The translations under genes and the position numbers were made by a program. From Parapristionchus giblindavisi (Eukaryota > Nematoda > Chromadorea > Rhabditida > Diplogasteridae), in the NCBI GenBank assembly GCA_943737045.1, contig CALSFV010000203.1, positions 919,501 through 983,500 of the forward strand: DNA of 64,000 nt. The letters are read 5' to 3'. Positions 36,024-49,115 of the stretch are shown piece after piece (within the stretch, counting starts at the first letter, position 1; each line of letters starts with the position of its first letter). The notes beneath the pieces were generated by a model, which was not told the DNA's origin, did no database searches, and worked only from the letters and a program-made list of their open reading frames with translations.

Positions 36024-39000
36024 TCATATGCCAGAATGAGTACTAAACAGATTAGCCATTCCAAGAGGTTTAGACGGAATCGTAATGTTCAAGGGTTCCT
36101 TGTAATCATAAAGTGAAGGTGCTTCGAGGATAATCAGGAATGTGCCGATATTGAGAACGGAGAAAATAATGAGAAACAGTCGGTCGAGAACCATGGCCAC
36201 GAATGTCCAATCATCTGACACCTAAACGGATTTATATGCTATACTGTGTGATCTGTGTCAGGTTGGCCAGTGACCATGACTAATTTTCGGAACCTGTTCA
36301 ATGACGAAATTGTTTCTATTACTAACAAACAGTTAGCGATCACCACATGATCATATGTATGTATTGTGTTATCAACTAAGAACGTGGGTCGAAAACTAGC
36401 TCTTCCACTCTTGTCAATCGTCCGTTGTTTAGCAAGTTGTTATTGATTACAAAAAGAGTAAAGAGAGGTATCAGTAGGTGAACACGCGCATCAGCATCAT
36501 CTATAATATCCTCAATTCACTCTTACCTCTGCTTCCTTCGCATTGTGTCTGAAATGTTCGGCGATGAAGCGAACCTGCAAAAAGTGGATACGTAAAGTAG
36601 ATCTCATTGGTAGTACTGTACCTGATGTAGCAAATTGATGAACACTACATCGTTCACTCTGTTCTTCTTCAGTTTTTTGTTCAATGGAAGAGCCGGAATG
36701 AAGTCTATGTGCTTCTTCTTCTGACGAAAAACTTCTTTCTCCTTGGGGGCCTCATGGAGTCTCTCAAAATAATCATTTCTCCATCGACTTGTCAAATATG
36801 CGTTCTTCAATCTTTGAAACTTGAGAAAAAGGAACGCTTTACTTTCACTTGGTTCTTTTCACTTCTTTCGACCTTTTCACAAGACTCTCCTCTAATCAGG
36901 TCAGGAGAACTAAATGAACGGTGTCAAATGACTATTTCACTCTCACTTCAACCATGGAAAGAGTACACAATCACAATGAATGGACTCACTATTGTCTCTT
37001 CATTCATTTGATCTAAAGTATTATTGAGCAGATTCGATTGACTACTCTTCGATCCTGGCCGTTTCTTGTTTATCGAACCGTCGCACACAACACGAGAAGG
37101 ATTCAATAATTCGTTCGGATCAACGAGTTTATTTCCTTCATCTTTGGAATCTTCGGGACGTGACACTGGTCTCGACATCATTAGCAATCTGCAACGCGAA
37201 TAGGGTAACCGTGACGGTTCAAGCCAGACTTACTTGGGCAAGAAATTGAGAAACAGAATTCTTATCCACGGTGACATTCTATATGCAGAGCCTGAGCGTA
37301 GACGAAGATTTACCGTGATTACGGATACTACTGTAGACAGAGCGACGAGAATCATTGTAGTGATCAGATAGCGTCCGAACATTGGAATGACCAACGAGGT
37401 TGGAGGCATCAAATCGATTAAAACCTGCAATCGTCATGCTCCGTTCAAAAGTTGCGGAAAGAAAAGAAAACATAGAAGACTCTCCTCATTCTACACAATC
37501 GCTCAACTCTTTTTCTTATGTCTTCGAAATTTTTTAACACCATTGTAGATGTATCACTTCAGTTGGTCACAATTTAAACTAGTAGCAAGACTCTCTAACT
37601 TCACTGAGATGGCCAACTCAACAGTTGCGCACTTAATTTTGAGCAAGTTTCGATTAATATGGTGGACCCGAGCATATTTCAAAATTTTAACTAATTGGAT
37701 TTCGGGGTAGTTCGACAAAATCAACGGTTTTACTGTTTGTACCCAGGAGCTGCCCCATGAATACTTGATTTTGGTCATTTCCAGGACATTATCCAACGAG
37801 TTTTCCCGTTAGTGGTTTAAGGAATTGATTGGATATTGGCTATTTTAAACATATACTTTTAACACACTCCCCGCGAAGAGCAAGAAAAATCGCAGGTCGC
37901 GCAGTTTCTTGCAAGTTTAGTTGTTAAAGTGCCTTGCCCTTTCCACTCTCATTGTGTTTCAGTCTCTACATTGGTTCTTGCACCTTCTCTCAGGTGTCAT
38001 GGTCACTAGTTGAGAGGTGTATAACTTACCAAGAAGAATACAGTAAGAGTAACGAGAATAGAGATGGAGAATGTGATCTGAGAATAGTTAAGAATGTCAT
38101 CATGACCTCTACGCGACCCATACCTTGTGATCCGATAGGTAGAATACGAACGTTGTTAGAATTGAGATAAGAAAGCACGGGATGATCAGGTTACAAGTGA
38201 AAAATAATGTCTTTCGACTAAAACAGACAACGTTGTTCATTAGAATTAAGAAAAGGGATGTACCGTAGTCTGAAGTAGTATGTGATATCTACGTATTTCT
38301 CAGGTCCACAACAACTGGAATAGAGAACAGAATGACGAGCTGCGGTCAATGAGAGGAGATCCCATTCGGCCGATCTTAATTATCCATCGTTAATATTTCA
38401 AGATATTTATATTTTGAAATATAAAAAAAACAACGATATGGGGTTTGACGCTTGTGCTTCTTTGCACAAGAATCTTTTTATGAGCTTGAATAAGTTAGGG
38501 ATAAGGTTCTACTAAGTTTAAAACGATATAAGGTAAATGATCCATGTATTGATGTGCATACAATATTGTAATATGCGATATATCATTGAAGGGTCAATGT
38601 ATTACTAAAACATAATCAACGTTTACGATGTTTGACCGGTTATTCTATGTTCGGCGTAGTGTCGGAGAAAGCCCTTTCATAAATGAAACAAAAATTCTCG
38701 TCTAGACGAGATGTTTTTTTTGTTGCGAAAACGAATGAACAGGAAGTAATGAAACTAATTTCTAGCGAATTCAGAACTTTCTTTAATTTAGACTTCTTAC
38801 GAGAACTTGATTTCGGAAGTAAGCAAAAGAGCGATTTTTCATCTAGTTAAGTATTGTTGACTATCTAGGTTGACCAAGGAGAAAATCTAAAATTGGCTCT
38901 TGTTCAGAAAGTTATTTTGGACAGAACCATGTTATTTAGAAGGACATAACTTTGTTTTTATTTATTTATATATTATTTTAATATGTGTTTCTTTTATCAT

Positions 39001-41132
39001 TTGACATATGTTTAATTAATAAAGATCAATTGCTCACAGATAGAAGAAACTTAGGTCCATCCCTTGCTCCATAAATTCGTATTCATTTTCTTCTTCATCT
39101 TTTCGCCTCTCAACAAGCTCTGCAATAGCTCACACATTTCCCTTTTTTTTCCTAACAACGAAGGAACTACAACAATCGAATCACTTTCTTTTGACAACAT
39201 TTGCTCTTCTTTGCAAATTCGTATTCTATTCGATTATTCATTCTTTTCTCTTCTCTTCGAACCTTTCGGAAGTTGCTTCAAATCAACATATCGACCAGTA
39301 TACGTCCATGTACCAAACTTCATCTCGCATGATTGAGAATCGTACGGAAACCAAGTAACATCGATCTATAAGTGAATATTAACGACGCAATTAGATGTGA
39401 TAACCCTACTGGACAGAATGATTTATAGATAGCAGGTGGTTGCCAGAATACTCTTCCATCATGGGTCACCAATGCATCTGTCAGAATGGTTATGTCCGGG
39501 TCTCCGGCGGCACTGAATATTATTTATTTTATTTATTTATATTTATTTGATACACCCGTGACAGGTGCGACAGCAAATTCAGAAACGGTAAGAAAAAAAG
39601 TTGCTTCAAATCAACATATGAAATGGTAAATTCACTATATCCTCCGCAATTTTTGGGGGCCAATAATTTGGTCGAACATTTTTGGGTGCCTAAAATTTGG
39701 CTACCAGACAATCCCCACTTTTAAAGTTGAGTCAATAATTTGGTGGTCTAAAATTTTAGCCAAAGTTTGGCTAAAGTTTGGCTAAAATTTTGGACTAAAA
39801 TAATAGCCCCACTTTTAACCAAATTATTGGCTCAACCACCAAATTATTGACTCAACATTAAAGGTGGTGCCCCACGAATATTTTCGTGAATAAACTGTAA
39901 AGACAGGATGGTAGCAAAAGTCATATAAGTCACCACATACTATTTCTTTTGTAATGATTCTGCGTATTGATTGACATAATCACGATTGAAAGATGTTCAA
40001 TAGTGCAGGGAATGGAGAAAGAGAGATGGGAAGGGGCCTAATGAGAGGGCAAAGGTTGAATGCCGGTCGCAAACTGAACATAAACACACTTTTTACTTAC
40101 AGTATATGTCTGAGGGGGCTCATTCCCATCGTGGTAGGAGCCAATGTTTCTTTTCGTGGTTCCCCATCTTTAAAAGTGGGGCTTGTCTGGTAGCCAAATT
40201 TTAGGGTCAACTTTTACGATCCACCAAATTATTGGCCCCACTTCGACCAAATTATTGGCACCCCTAAAATTGCAGAGTCCTTTAAACCTTACCATTATTT
40301 TACGAAATAGGAAATTTATATAAAATTTATATATTTATGTATATAACACGGACTATGACATGACCTAACAACCTCATGCACTAGTGGCCTGGTTGGTTTT
40401 CCGGAAACATGTTATTTCTAAAAGTCGAGTTGTTGGTCTTATGAGGCGCGGAGAGTTCTCTCATAGACCGTGTTATATGTTTGCTTGTATTGATTAAATA
40501 TTCATTAACATACTTATTATACAGTACAAGATCAGGAGTCCATATAAGGTCAGAGGGTATGTGTAGAGTTGCCAGTCCTCCATACTTCTTAGGATCCCAC
40601 GTTAGCTTAGCGTCCACCCATTTCTGATGTAGTAGAGGTTGTTAATGTTCTCTCATCTCTTATTCACTATAAGAAGAACATGGGAACGAACCATTTCTAG
40701 CCATAAATTCGTCGTGAGCACTTGATTCTTCTCATCCTGCAATGCAACAAACATTATTACTTATTATAATAAGAGATGCTATTAATTTATTCAGCTGTAC
40801 TTATAAAACATGCAATGATAAAACAAAAGTGTTATTAGTAGATTGTGATTCACTGTTTTGGTCATGTCGTTCTAGACAGTGAACTTATCTCTACTTTCGT
40901 CATCTTAAACACAATAGAATAAGTCACTTACAACATCGATGATACGAATGAGTGAGGCTCCGACATCTACTGAGAGAATATCACTGCTGTTCTTGACTGG
41001 ACGGGGAATCTTATTATAATCATAGAGTAAATCCTCATATAATTGTCCTTCCAAATCCTTTGCGGACCTTCTTATCACAGTTTCCGATGAAGCATAATGA
41101 ATGAGTAAAAGTATTGCAAATATAGCGAGCAT
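36024..41132 (-). CDS. Nicotinic acetylcholine receptor alpha subunit (UNC-38/UNC-63-like)
   Basis: A Cys-loop ligand-gated cation channel subunit of the synaptic or muscle membrane. Fourteen exons splice in phase to 576 residues: 40932-41132, 40692-40736, 40514-40623, 39410-39512, 39263-39365, 39038-39119, 38264-38374, 38124-38217, 38030-38077, 37234-37424, 36990-37188, 36622-36819, 36527-36574 and 36024-36221. A signal peptide ([17 protein letters not shown]) precedes the ligand-binding domain ([35 protein letters not shown]). The Cys-loop [15 protein letters not shown] has the canonical 13-residue spacing. Loop C has the vicinal Cys pair [13 protein letters not shown] that defines alpha subunits. 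M1-M3 read [35 protein letters not shown] and [21 protein letters not shown] long M3-M4 loop ends in an amphipathic helix ([16 protein letters not shown]) and M4 ([17 protein letters not shown]). The conserved sequence suggests the levamisole-receptor alpha group; the exact orthologue needs a tree. Confidence 0.93.
37437..37546. repeat. About 100-bp palindromic dispersed repeat, copy 2
   Basis: Lies in the receptor-subunit intron just upstream (in gene direction) of the exon starting at 37424. Begins TTCAAAAGTTGCGGAAAG and ends AATTTTTTAACACCATTGTA, closely matching copy 1 at 5464. Confidence 0.6.
39646..40273. mobile_element. MITE-like element in receptor-subunit intron
   Basis: Inverted ends: GCAATTTTTGGGGGCCAATA at the left and ATTGGCACCCCTAAAATTGC at the right, followed inward by further inverted copies of CCAAATTATTGG and GGCTACCAGACAA. 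There are also short direct repeats of TTTGGCTAAAG (about 39765-39785). No protein. It lies between exons 3 and 4 of the receptor gene. Target duplication unclear. Confidence 0.75.
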
Positions 41133-42008
41133 TTCATCTGTTTCTGCAATTTTTAACGAATGAAGATCACAAAGGAATATATCTTCTACGAGCAAATTAT
41201 GAAAGAGAATAACAAGGGAAAAATTTAGAGCATCAATTTACTCATTTTATTAAAAATAGAAGAACAAGAATGAAAACGGATAGACAGACAACATTTAAAA
41301 ATACAGTGAACAATTTGTTACAAATAGAATATGGAAATGGCAATAAATATGAAGGATGAGAATGAGTTCGACCAAAGGGAAAGGAGGTCCTCTCTCATCT
41401 ATCTAGTGAGTATAAAGTGATGGGGGGAGAAGAATCGATGCATATAAGCATGGAGAAGAGTCGTGGCCATACTAAAAGCGTCTCTCTTCTTCTTCTTCTT
41501 CTCTTCTCACACTCAGTCGATTGAAGAGAACGAACGAAAGAAGAAGACAGAAGAAAGCAGCAGAATAACGATCAACTCCCTAATACATAGAGAGAGTACC
41601 ATAACGAGAGACTGAGAAGGAAGGAGGAGGAATTACACGGATTACTTACTTTCCCTATACTCGGACGTCTCTGCCTCTCATTTGTCTGAGAACGGATAAA
41701 ATGATACGATAAAATTAATAATATTAATAGATGTACAAGAATGTGTATACATGCACTTTAAATGTAATCTATTAAATGAATAAGTTAGGTTATTGTGGTT
41801 TGCAATAGACTTTATTCATTTCAACAAGGAAAGGGGGGTTAATAAATTCTTCATAATAGTCAACGTTCTCTTCGGCTTATAAAAGGGGTTTTGATCGTTC
41901 ACCCGTGAAGAATAATAGACTGTATCAATCATAGCAATAGTGTATGTATATTGTGTCAAATGAATATAAATAATATGTTCTGTCTAGCCAATGATACTAA
42001 CTAATATA
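41133..42008. other. Intergenic, receptor-subunit promoter side
   Basis: No gene seen. It lies upstream of the receptor subunit and should contain its promoter, with a TTC/GAA-rich patch at about 41489-41512. Confidence 0.5.
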
Positions 42009-42600
42009 CCGTCAAAACGAAAAAAAGTGAAACATTTGTGACAATTTGTGACAAATTGTCACAAAAGTTCACAAAGTGCCTATTTCAAGCGTTTTTCACC
42101 TACCTGATGATGTATTTTCTCAAGTTTTTTTAGTGTGGATGTGTTTGCTCAATGGAGTAATATATGACAAAAGTGAAAAAATTAATCGGGAGCGCCGCGG
42201 AGAAAAATTGGTATACTGTAGCATACTGTAGAATCTTACTGTAAAACTGCTACCATCGCGCTTTCTTCGCCTAATCATGGATGTGTCTATCATTTTATGA
42301 CTCTTTACAGTGAATTTGCACTGTTTGAACCATGGTATGGATCAGGTTGCAAAGCTGGTATACGGTAGAAAATCCTAACGTGTACCAGTTTCACCAAACA
42401 GCGTTCACATTGAATTATTTAAATCGTTTTCTTCACATGACAATTAGGGAAGCCCAGTGATGCTCAAATACCCTATTATCTAATAAATAATTTCAAACCG
42501 CGTTTAGATATCATGATAGGAAATTTTCAAAATCTTGTGAACTTTTGTGACAATTTGTCACAAATTGTCACAAATGTTTCACTTTTTTTTGTTTTGACGG
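42009..42600. mobile_element. 592-bp TA-flanked MITE
   Basis: TA duplications (42007-42008, 42601-42602) flank the ends CCGTCAAAACGAAAAAAAGT and ...TTTTTGTTTTGACGG. The TIRs run about 60-70 bp and include short subrepeats of TGTGACAATT/AATTGTCACA. No transposase frame. Consistent with a Tc1/mariner-type non-autonomous element in the gap between the receptor gene and the coiled-coil gene. Confidence 0.9.
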
Positions 42601-42658
42601 TATATGCAAAGAACGTGATAAAAAATACAAAAATAAATAAATTAGTTTTGAATGGTAT

Positions 42659-45178
42659 CTAATTATGACTGGATCCTCTTCCATTACTGGTAGGTGTTGT
42701 CTGCATCAGGGAATGAAGATTGTTAAGCTTCTCAACCCATTCCTGAATTATTCAGGATTACTCACTATATTCCTATAAATGATCTTCAACCTATTACTAA
42801 CCATCGTAAGTTGCGACGTGAGATGAGAGAGTGTGCCACAGATATTATCATTATGCTGACTTGGTCTCTCGATATTATTAGTCTTGTATAATGCGGGATC
42901 TCTCCTTGACTTTTCATGTCCCAGGAAGTCTCGATATCTCTTTACCTCCTGCAAGTATTCCTACTCTTTCACTACGTCTTTCTATTGCTTACGAGAGGCC
43001 TCCATCTACTTTCCGTCTGTTCTGTCACTTTGTGATAGACGATTCAAATCCAAATGTTATTGAAGGTAAACAGAATAAGCAGAAATGCAGCGTACACAAA
43101 CCATTCACGGGCTGGAACTTACATCTTGTAGATCATCCAATCTTCTACATATCGATTCGAGACTCTTTCTGCTATTATCGCACTCCTGAAAAAGGACTAC
43201 GTGTATTTCGACGACCACTGAAAAATAATGTCCTATATGATAAACAACTGGAAATCTGAACCTGAATATACGGTTTTCGTCTATTATTCATACTTCTATT
43301 CTGACATTTCAATATACTGGATATTATACAATTACCAATTATGTTACATGTATTTCCAATGAATAATGGAGTAAACACAGGGTGACGTCAATGAACATGA
43401 ACAATATGTATAGGATTTCTAATTTTACTCAATTCTTCACAACCTAATTAACATTGACTACCATATTTTTTGTCAGATCTATTATGTTTCTGTGCTGAAT
43501 ACACACTATCGTCTGAATATTCTATAAGATACGACGTTAGAAATTATTGATAATAATTTTGGGGATAGACCTAGGGTATCTTAGTTTTCTTGTTTCCAGA
43601 CAAGATCGCAAGTGATTATTCCCATTGCTTTGTCTTGTCATCATAGCTACGATAGCAGCTCATCGTCATCTTTTGTCTCGCGGGGATTCTCTGCTTGCCC
43701 ATGCTTCTTCTTCCACTTCTTCCAACAAAATATAGTATTTGGCAGTATATGTTCCCTCCATCTTCCTCTTTATCCATCTTCTTTGCTTTTTTTTCTGCTC
43801 TCTATGCTCTTTCAATTCTGCTTCGATGCCCTGAGGGTAGAGCCTCAGGGATGCGCTCAACTACAGGAAATTGGAGTGCCTAGACCTTTACTTTATAGTA
43901 TGGATGAGAATAACTGAAAGGAAGTGTGGGATGAAGAGAAGTCGAGGATGAGGGATAGATGCACAATGGAGATAAGAATGATTCGTTCCTGTTGGATGGA
44001 GATTGAATAGAGAAAACAGAAAGATTAGATGAGAAAAGATTGATGATCATTCTCAAAGGGAACACTAATCAAGTATCATACGGGGCGATGAATGGATAAA
44101 GAATACATTCGTTCCTTTCCTTCTTCTTTTTTCCATTCCCCTCCTAATTCCCACGAGAAGAGCGGTTGTGCGATAGTGTCAGAAGTGAGTTTTCTCCCAG
44201 TCTTCTCTTCTCACTTCTCCCAGAAAAAAAGAAAACGACGAAGAGTCCAATTATAGCGTCCGCCAAAGTAGATTACGGATGAAGGTTATGTACTGGCAGT
44301 GAGTTTGTTGAAGTTGTTTGGGTATATAAGAGTTTGCTCGTTAGCGAGAACCCTTATAAGAGAGAAGAAAGAGAGTAGAGGCCTTTTAGTTGTTCGTTTC
44401 TGAATCAAATCTCGAAAAGAATACTGGGTGATGAAGAATGAAAGCAAGACTAGACAATAACTTTCAAAAAGAGAGATCTTTATTTCATTAGATGCTAACG
44501 CCCCATTCCACTTCTATTCTCTTTCTTCCCTCATTTTATTGAAATGGATGAAAATAATGTGAAAACGAATAAGAGGCCATGACAAAACAACTAGGTCTAT
44601 GATTAACAAAGAAGAAGAAGAAGCAGAGATGATGAACATAATGAACTTTGAAGTGGGATTGAGTGATTGAACCAGACTAAGAGATGGCACGAGAGTTTGT
44701 CTCTTGAGAGCAATAGAAAGGAGAAGATTCAATTGTGAGATGACTGGCCATGCCAGTGTGCTTCCTTTCTATGCTGTCGTCTTTCATCTGAAGAAGAGAA
44801 TGAGGAAGAAGTGGAAGGATGGATGGATGGAAGACATCTTCGAAGGACAAGAAACATTCGATCTCATCACTCATCATCATGAATGCGCATGAGAATAAAG
44901 ACGATGAAAGGACGACTCAAGTATTGGGACTACCAATGAACTCTATCCACACAATGACGTACTCCGAAGAGCTATTCCCATTATAAATATCAAGAGTTTG
45001 AATTTCCTACGCAGTCGTATGTGTTTCAAGCGTGCGAATCGAAATCCCTACGGTATTTACTCTGACAAACTCGTGAGAACATTGGAGTAGAAGGAAGAAG
45101 AAGAAAGATATGTGTACAAACCTTGATAATCTTATCGACACTACGGATCTGCTCTTCTATCATGCCATTGGCAGCCAT
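42659..45178 (-). CDS. Small coiled-coil protein, model partly tentative
   Basis: Three 3' exons are phase 0 at every border: 43123-43185 (ECDNSRKSLESICRRLDDLQ), 42802-42948 (EVKRYRDFLGHEKSRRDPAL to SHLTSQLTM) and 42659-42742 (EWVEKLNNLHSLMQTTPTSN, stop). Their heptad-like Leu/Ile spacing suggests a coiled coil. The exon 45122-45178 with Kozak-like ACCATGG (MAANGMIEEQIRSVDKIIK) also ends in phase 0 and would join smoothly, giving about 116 residues. Alternative or additional exons are possible: 44677 to about 44773 (MKDDSIERKHTGMASHL, ending in its own stop) and a Lys-rich frame at 43666-43860. The frame also opens upstream of the ATG (poly-Glu, Ser-rich) to 45316. No family recognised; a lysosomal BORC/BLOC-type small helical subunit is only a guess. 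Confidence 0.5.
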
Positions 45179-45541
45179 GGTCGATGCTGATGACAGTGAT
45201 AACTTCTCCAATGTGGACGAAGTAGATGATGAGGACGGAGAAGAGGCCGTTGAGGGTATGATGCTCTCTTCTTCTTCTTCTTCTTCTTCTTTCTTTTTCC
45301 TCCTACCCTCTGACTGAGTCGTCTACGAAGGCCCGCCTCCCTCCATCCAACAGTGAGAGGAGCAGAGGAGAGGCATAGAGAGAAAGGGAAATAGTAAATG
45401 ATAGAAAATAGAGACCAGACAACACTGTACTTTAACAATGGAATGTTAGAATTGAGTTGATGTCGTAGTTCCTTCTTTTATTCCATACAGAAGACGGACA
45501 AGAGATACTATTATATTCATTAGAATGAACAGTGGCATCTG

Positions 45542-48172
45542 TCATGCTTCTGATCGTCTTTTGATGGATATTGTTGTGACAGTCTTCTCAGCAGCAATCT
45601 TTGTCGTCATATCATCCGATGTAATAACGTAGCGTCCGAGTCCCACGAGTGATAGAATGGCCTTTCGAATCTGAACGGAATGAACTAATGTAGTGGGAAG
45701 TGACATACGTGCCCTATCCCAGGAAGATCATATCCACGTTTTGTTTCTGTTCTCAGAAAGTTCTTTAAATAGTCTTTTCCTGTATCTTCATCTTCGTCAA
45801 CTACAGATAGGTCATCCATCATTCCTATATCTCTCTCTCTCTACCTCTTTCTGTCCTCCGGCATAGATGAATACGTTAAGGACTCCATTCATTTTATTGA
45901 AAGCGAATAGGAAAGATCCGACGCCTCCACCTGAAAGATATGATGATTGTATCCAATGTGTATATATCCTAAAAGAGAATAGAAAACGGGGATAGAGTTT
46001 CATTGACGGTCGTAGATCATGACGTTTAAATGTGCTCTACCGTCATAACGCCCTAGAAGAAGGCCTCGATCTGGAAGACTTTGGTATGCTTCCAACTGTC
46101 AAGCATGCCAAAAGGAACGCAACGTTTTTGTATTTTTTTTCACACATTTCAATCGCCAATTACGATTTCGACTGTTTTCTAGAAAAAATAAAGAAATTTG
46201 TCTCAGAGACGGAAGAAAAAGAAGTTGCCAATTTCACCCGGTCCTTACTTGCTCTTCTGCGCAAAAAGCTGATAAGATCAGTTAATTCAAAAACGAAAAA
46301 AGTGAAACATTTTCAACAATTCTGGCAAAACGTCTAGATTTCGAAAGTTTAGCATCATGTTATCTAAATTCTGTTGTTAAATCAACACTTTGTGTCAAAT
46401 TTTGTCACAATTGGCCGCAAATGTTTCACTTTTTTTCATTTAGATGGCAGACTTCGTTACTCTGATTGAGAAAAAGAAGTCGATGAGGATGAAAGGAAAG
46501 AAAAATGAAAGTATTGTCTTTCTTTTTTCCGTTCTTTCATCCTTCTAACTTCTTCCTCTTCTCAACTGTCATTATTCCTCATTTCTCACTTTCAGGATTA
46601 TATCCAGTTATTTGCTCCTGGACCATAGCATACACTCCGTACATACGAGGAATGGAATCCAGAGTCAACGTACACAGTCTTCAAAGTATATTCTTAGTCT
46701 TGTTTACATCCCAACCTCACAAACCCTTTGACTAAAGAAGTTAGCGTAAACTTCAATTCTTTTCTGGATATTTTAGTCGGTTTCTGGCCTCCGAAATTGT
46801 TCATCTTCTCCATTCTCTTCATATATTGTCGGACCTGACAAGTGAAAGGATGATCAACTGTAATCTGATCTTCATCTCGTGAGGTGATGGGGGGAGGAAG
46901 GGACAACTGACCTTAACGGCAACAATGAGATGAATAACAACTGAAAGGGCGCTAGCTGCTCCCGAGGCATATTTGATCACTTGTGTGTAACTGAATACAT
47001 TTCCTCATGAAGTCAAATAATCCAAGACACAAATGATACATTTTGTCTATGAGTCCACTCGTACTGCACACTTTCTGTAGGGTCACGCCCGCTATTTGGA
47101 GTTGAATTGGCATTATCCATGCGTAGAGCATACAGAAGAAAGATATTACATAGATTAAAACGATCATTCCTATCGCAACTCGACTTCCGTGTCTGTGAGA
47201 AATTTATTAATTACTCTTTGTTTTTCAATATCATAGTATTAACGCAACAGCTACTTCTTGCTTTAATCTTGCACGTTATACACTACTAACAGAGTACCCA
47301 AGATGAATATTATGCATATATCTTTAATTAACCTACATAATATATTTTACTGGATCGCTCACGGCAAGCAATCGATCGGCTGCCACTGCGACCAGCATAA
47401 AGGCCGTTGCGGTATCGGACCATCTTTAAATTTGATTATTGCAATGACGCGCGTACAGTCATACCTCCATATGATGTTATGCGGTAGAACCATACAATAG
47501 AGAGGAGTCTAAATAGTAATATTGAGGAAATATTAGGACGATAAAGAAGAAGGAGTACAACACTCACAGCATACTCGTAACAAAGTGTATCACTGTAGTA
47601 GTAGGGTAGACGATACACAGCACCAATGAAAGACGCGAGACCTGAAGATGGAAGAACGTCTCATCGTCTCATTGTCAGCTCAATTGACACTATGGATAAT
47701 GTGATTTCACAGAAATGTTTAAAAATGCACAAATCGGATATCGTCAACTGTTCATATGACCTCAAAGTGTAGAAGAGAGAAGATATTTTGAGAGTATTAA
47801 ATGAAGACACATTTTAGGCGACATGGAACTATGTTTTCTTCATGAAGTCTTCATATTCTAGAAACCAGCTATGTATGAACAAACCCTCTGCAAAATCAGC
47901 GATCGCCAACGCTGTACACAGCCAGTATTCCCTTTTCGACCGTAATCTTTTATTGCTTATGATGGCGGACAAGAGAACGAAATTGAAAATGAACGAAAAT
48001 CCTGAAAATATGATGATTTGATTTGTGGGTTCGAAAGAAGAAGAAGAAGAAGAATCAAAGAGAGCGAACCTCCTAAGGGTGCGGAAACGAGTTGTTTCCA
48101 TATATTCATCCAGTTTTGCGTGCATGGTTTAAAAGTAGTCGTTTTCAGCATTGAGGAAATCGTCGAGTTCAT
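45542..48172 (-). CDS. Rhodopsin-like GPCR, nematode SRSX-type chemoreceptor
   Basis: Eleven exons splice in phase to 356 residues: 48070-48172, 47885-48001, 47568-47641, 47465-47508, 47337-47423, 47040-47192, 46912-46990, 46725-46834, 46590-46678, 45845-45930 and 45542-45670. Start at MNSTISSML, with an N-glycosylation site and a splice-leader-type acceptor (TTTGCAG) 18 bases upstream. TM1 and loop: GFSFIFNFVLLSAIISNKRL; TM2: WLCTALAIADFAEGLAS; TM3 begins at the disulphide Cys (LYCMVLPHNIIW) and ends ADRLLAVSDPVKY (DRY equivalent). TM4: AIGMIVLIYVISFFCMLYAW; TM5: ASGAASALSVVIHLIVAVK; TM6 region CTLTLDSIPRMYGVYAM; TM7: FNKMNGVLNVFIYAG, lacking the classical NPxxY Pro. The tail is IRKAILSLVGLGRYVITSDD. 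Expected in a sensory-neuron membrane, by family. Confidence 0.86.
46285..46446. repeat. Inverted-repeat remnant related to the 42-kb MITE
   Basis: AAAACGAAAAAAGTGAAACA near 46289 and its inverse TGTTTCACTTTTTTTCATTT near 46423 match the terminal sequence of the element at 42009-42600. It lies in the enlarged last-but-two intron of the GPCR gene (45931-46589), which is otherwise non-coding. Confidence 0.6.
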
Positions 48173-49115
48173 GACATAGGATAGAGGAGTCTGCAAAGGA
48201 ATGTATGGGAAAGGGTAAAATCAACTTTTCACGCCTTCCTCCCACTTTACTCGTGATATAACTCCGTCGGACGCGGAATCAATTGCTTTCGTATAATATC
48301 CATGCTAAACTCGTCGCAACCTTCGTGGCATTCCTCGATTTAATTCCTGGAATAGGAAAGATGATTGATTATATTCGCGGAACGATTGCGAGGAAAGTCT
48401 GGATATATCAGGAAACGAGGAAATGTTTCCGAAAAAAATATAATAGATCAAGTACCACATAAAAGAGTAGAGTAGTAGAATTGAATAAATATGCGATAGT
48501 ACCAGATGTATGTACAAGTTCTTGACTCGGAAAGAACTCACAAGCACAAGCAAGAACCGATGTTCGATCAATTAGAATTAATATGCTCTTCATTTATGAG
48601 AGCATATCATCTATTTCGACCATTAATATATGATGTTTTAATACCATGCCTCATCCATAAACATATAAAAATATTGTTTAAAATATAAATATTTAACAAT
48701 TCTGCTTGTCCTATAATATATCAAGGAGTTAGGAGGTTATTGCAAGAAGGATTGCAAGAACATACATAGAATAATGTTTTATACTTTTATCATTTTGGAC
48801 TTCTTCCTAAAATTAGAGAGCGTATAAAAATGATTGATTGGTCTTGCATATCATGTATGTAAATATAACAAAAATTGTATTGCTGTTGTAGGCATACTGT
48901 AGACACGCAATAAACTGTTCCGATGGTATTCTCTTCAATGCAGACTGCACTCTCTTTAGAGATCGCGTGCGTATTACGCCTTGAATTTCCACGTAATAAA
49001 GACGGTTCTTCTCTTCTTCTGATGATTCTTTTCACCTTTACGCCAGTTAATTTCAATTTTGATACATCCATAAACCTCAAATAGCTCAAAAGAACACATT
49101 ATAGGGTAAGAGAAG
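48173..49115. other. Divergent intergenic region (GPCR and TMEM87 promoters)
   Basis: AT-rich gap between divergently transcribed genes. No gene seen; open frames of 60-100 codons have no supporting features. Confidence 0.5.

Noticed and set aside
42891..43259. 122-codon plus-strand open frame
   Set aside because: Antisense to splice-supported minus-strand exons at 42802-42948 and 43123-43185, which fit a coiled coil and join in phase.
45720..45800. Possible extra GPCR exon encoding DEDTGKDYLKNFLRTETKRG
   Set aside because: Entering it from the TM7 exon gives a stop in the required phase, whereas skipping it gives a perfect phase-0 join into IRKAILSLVG.
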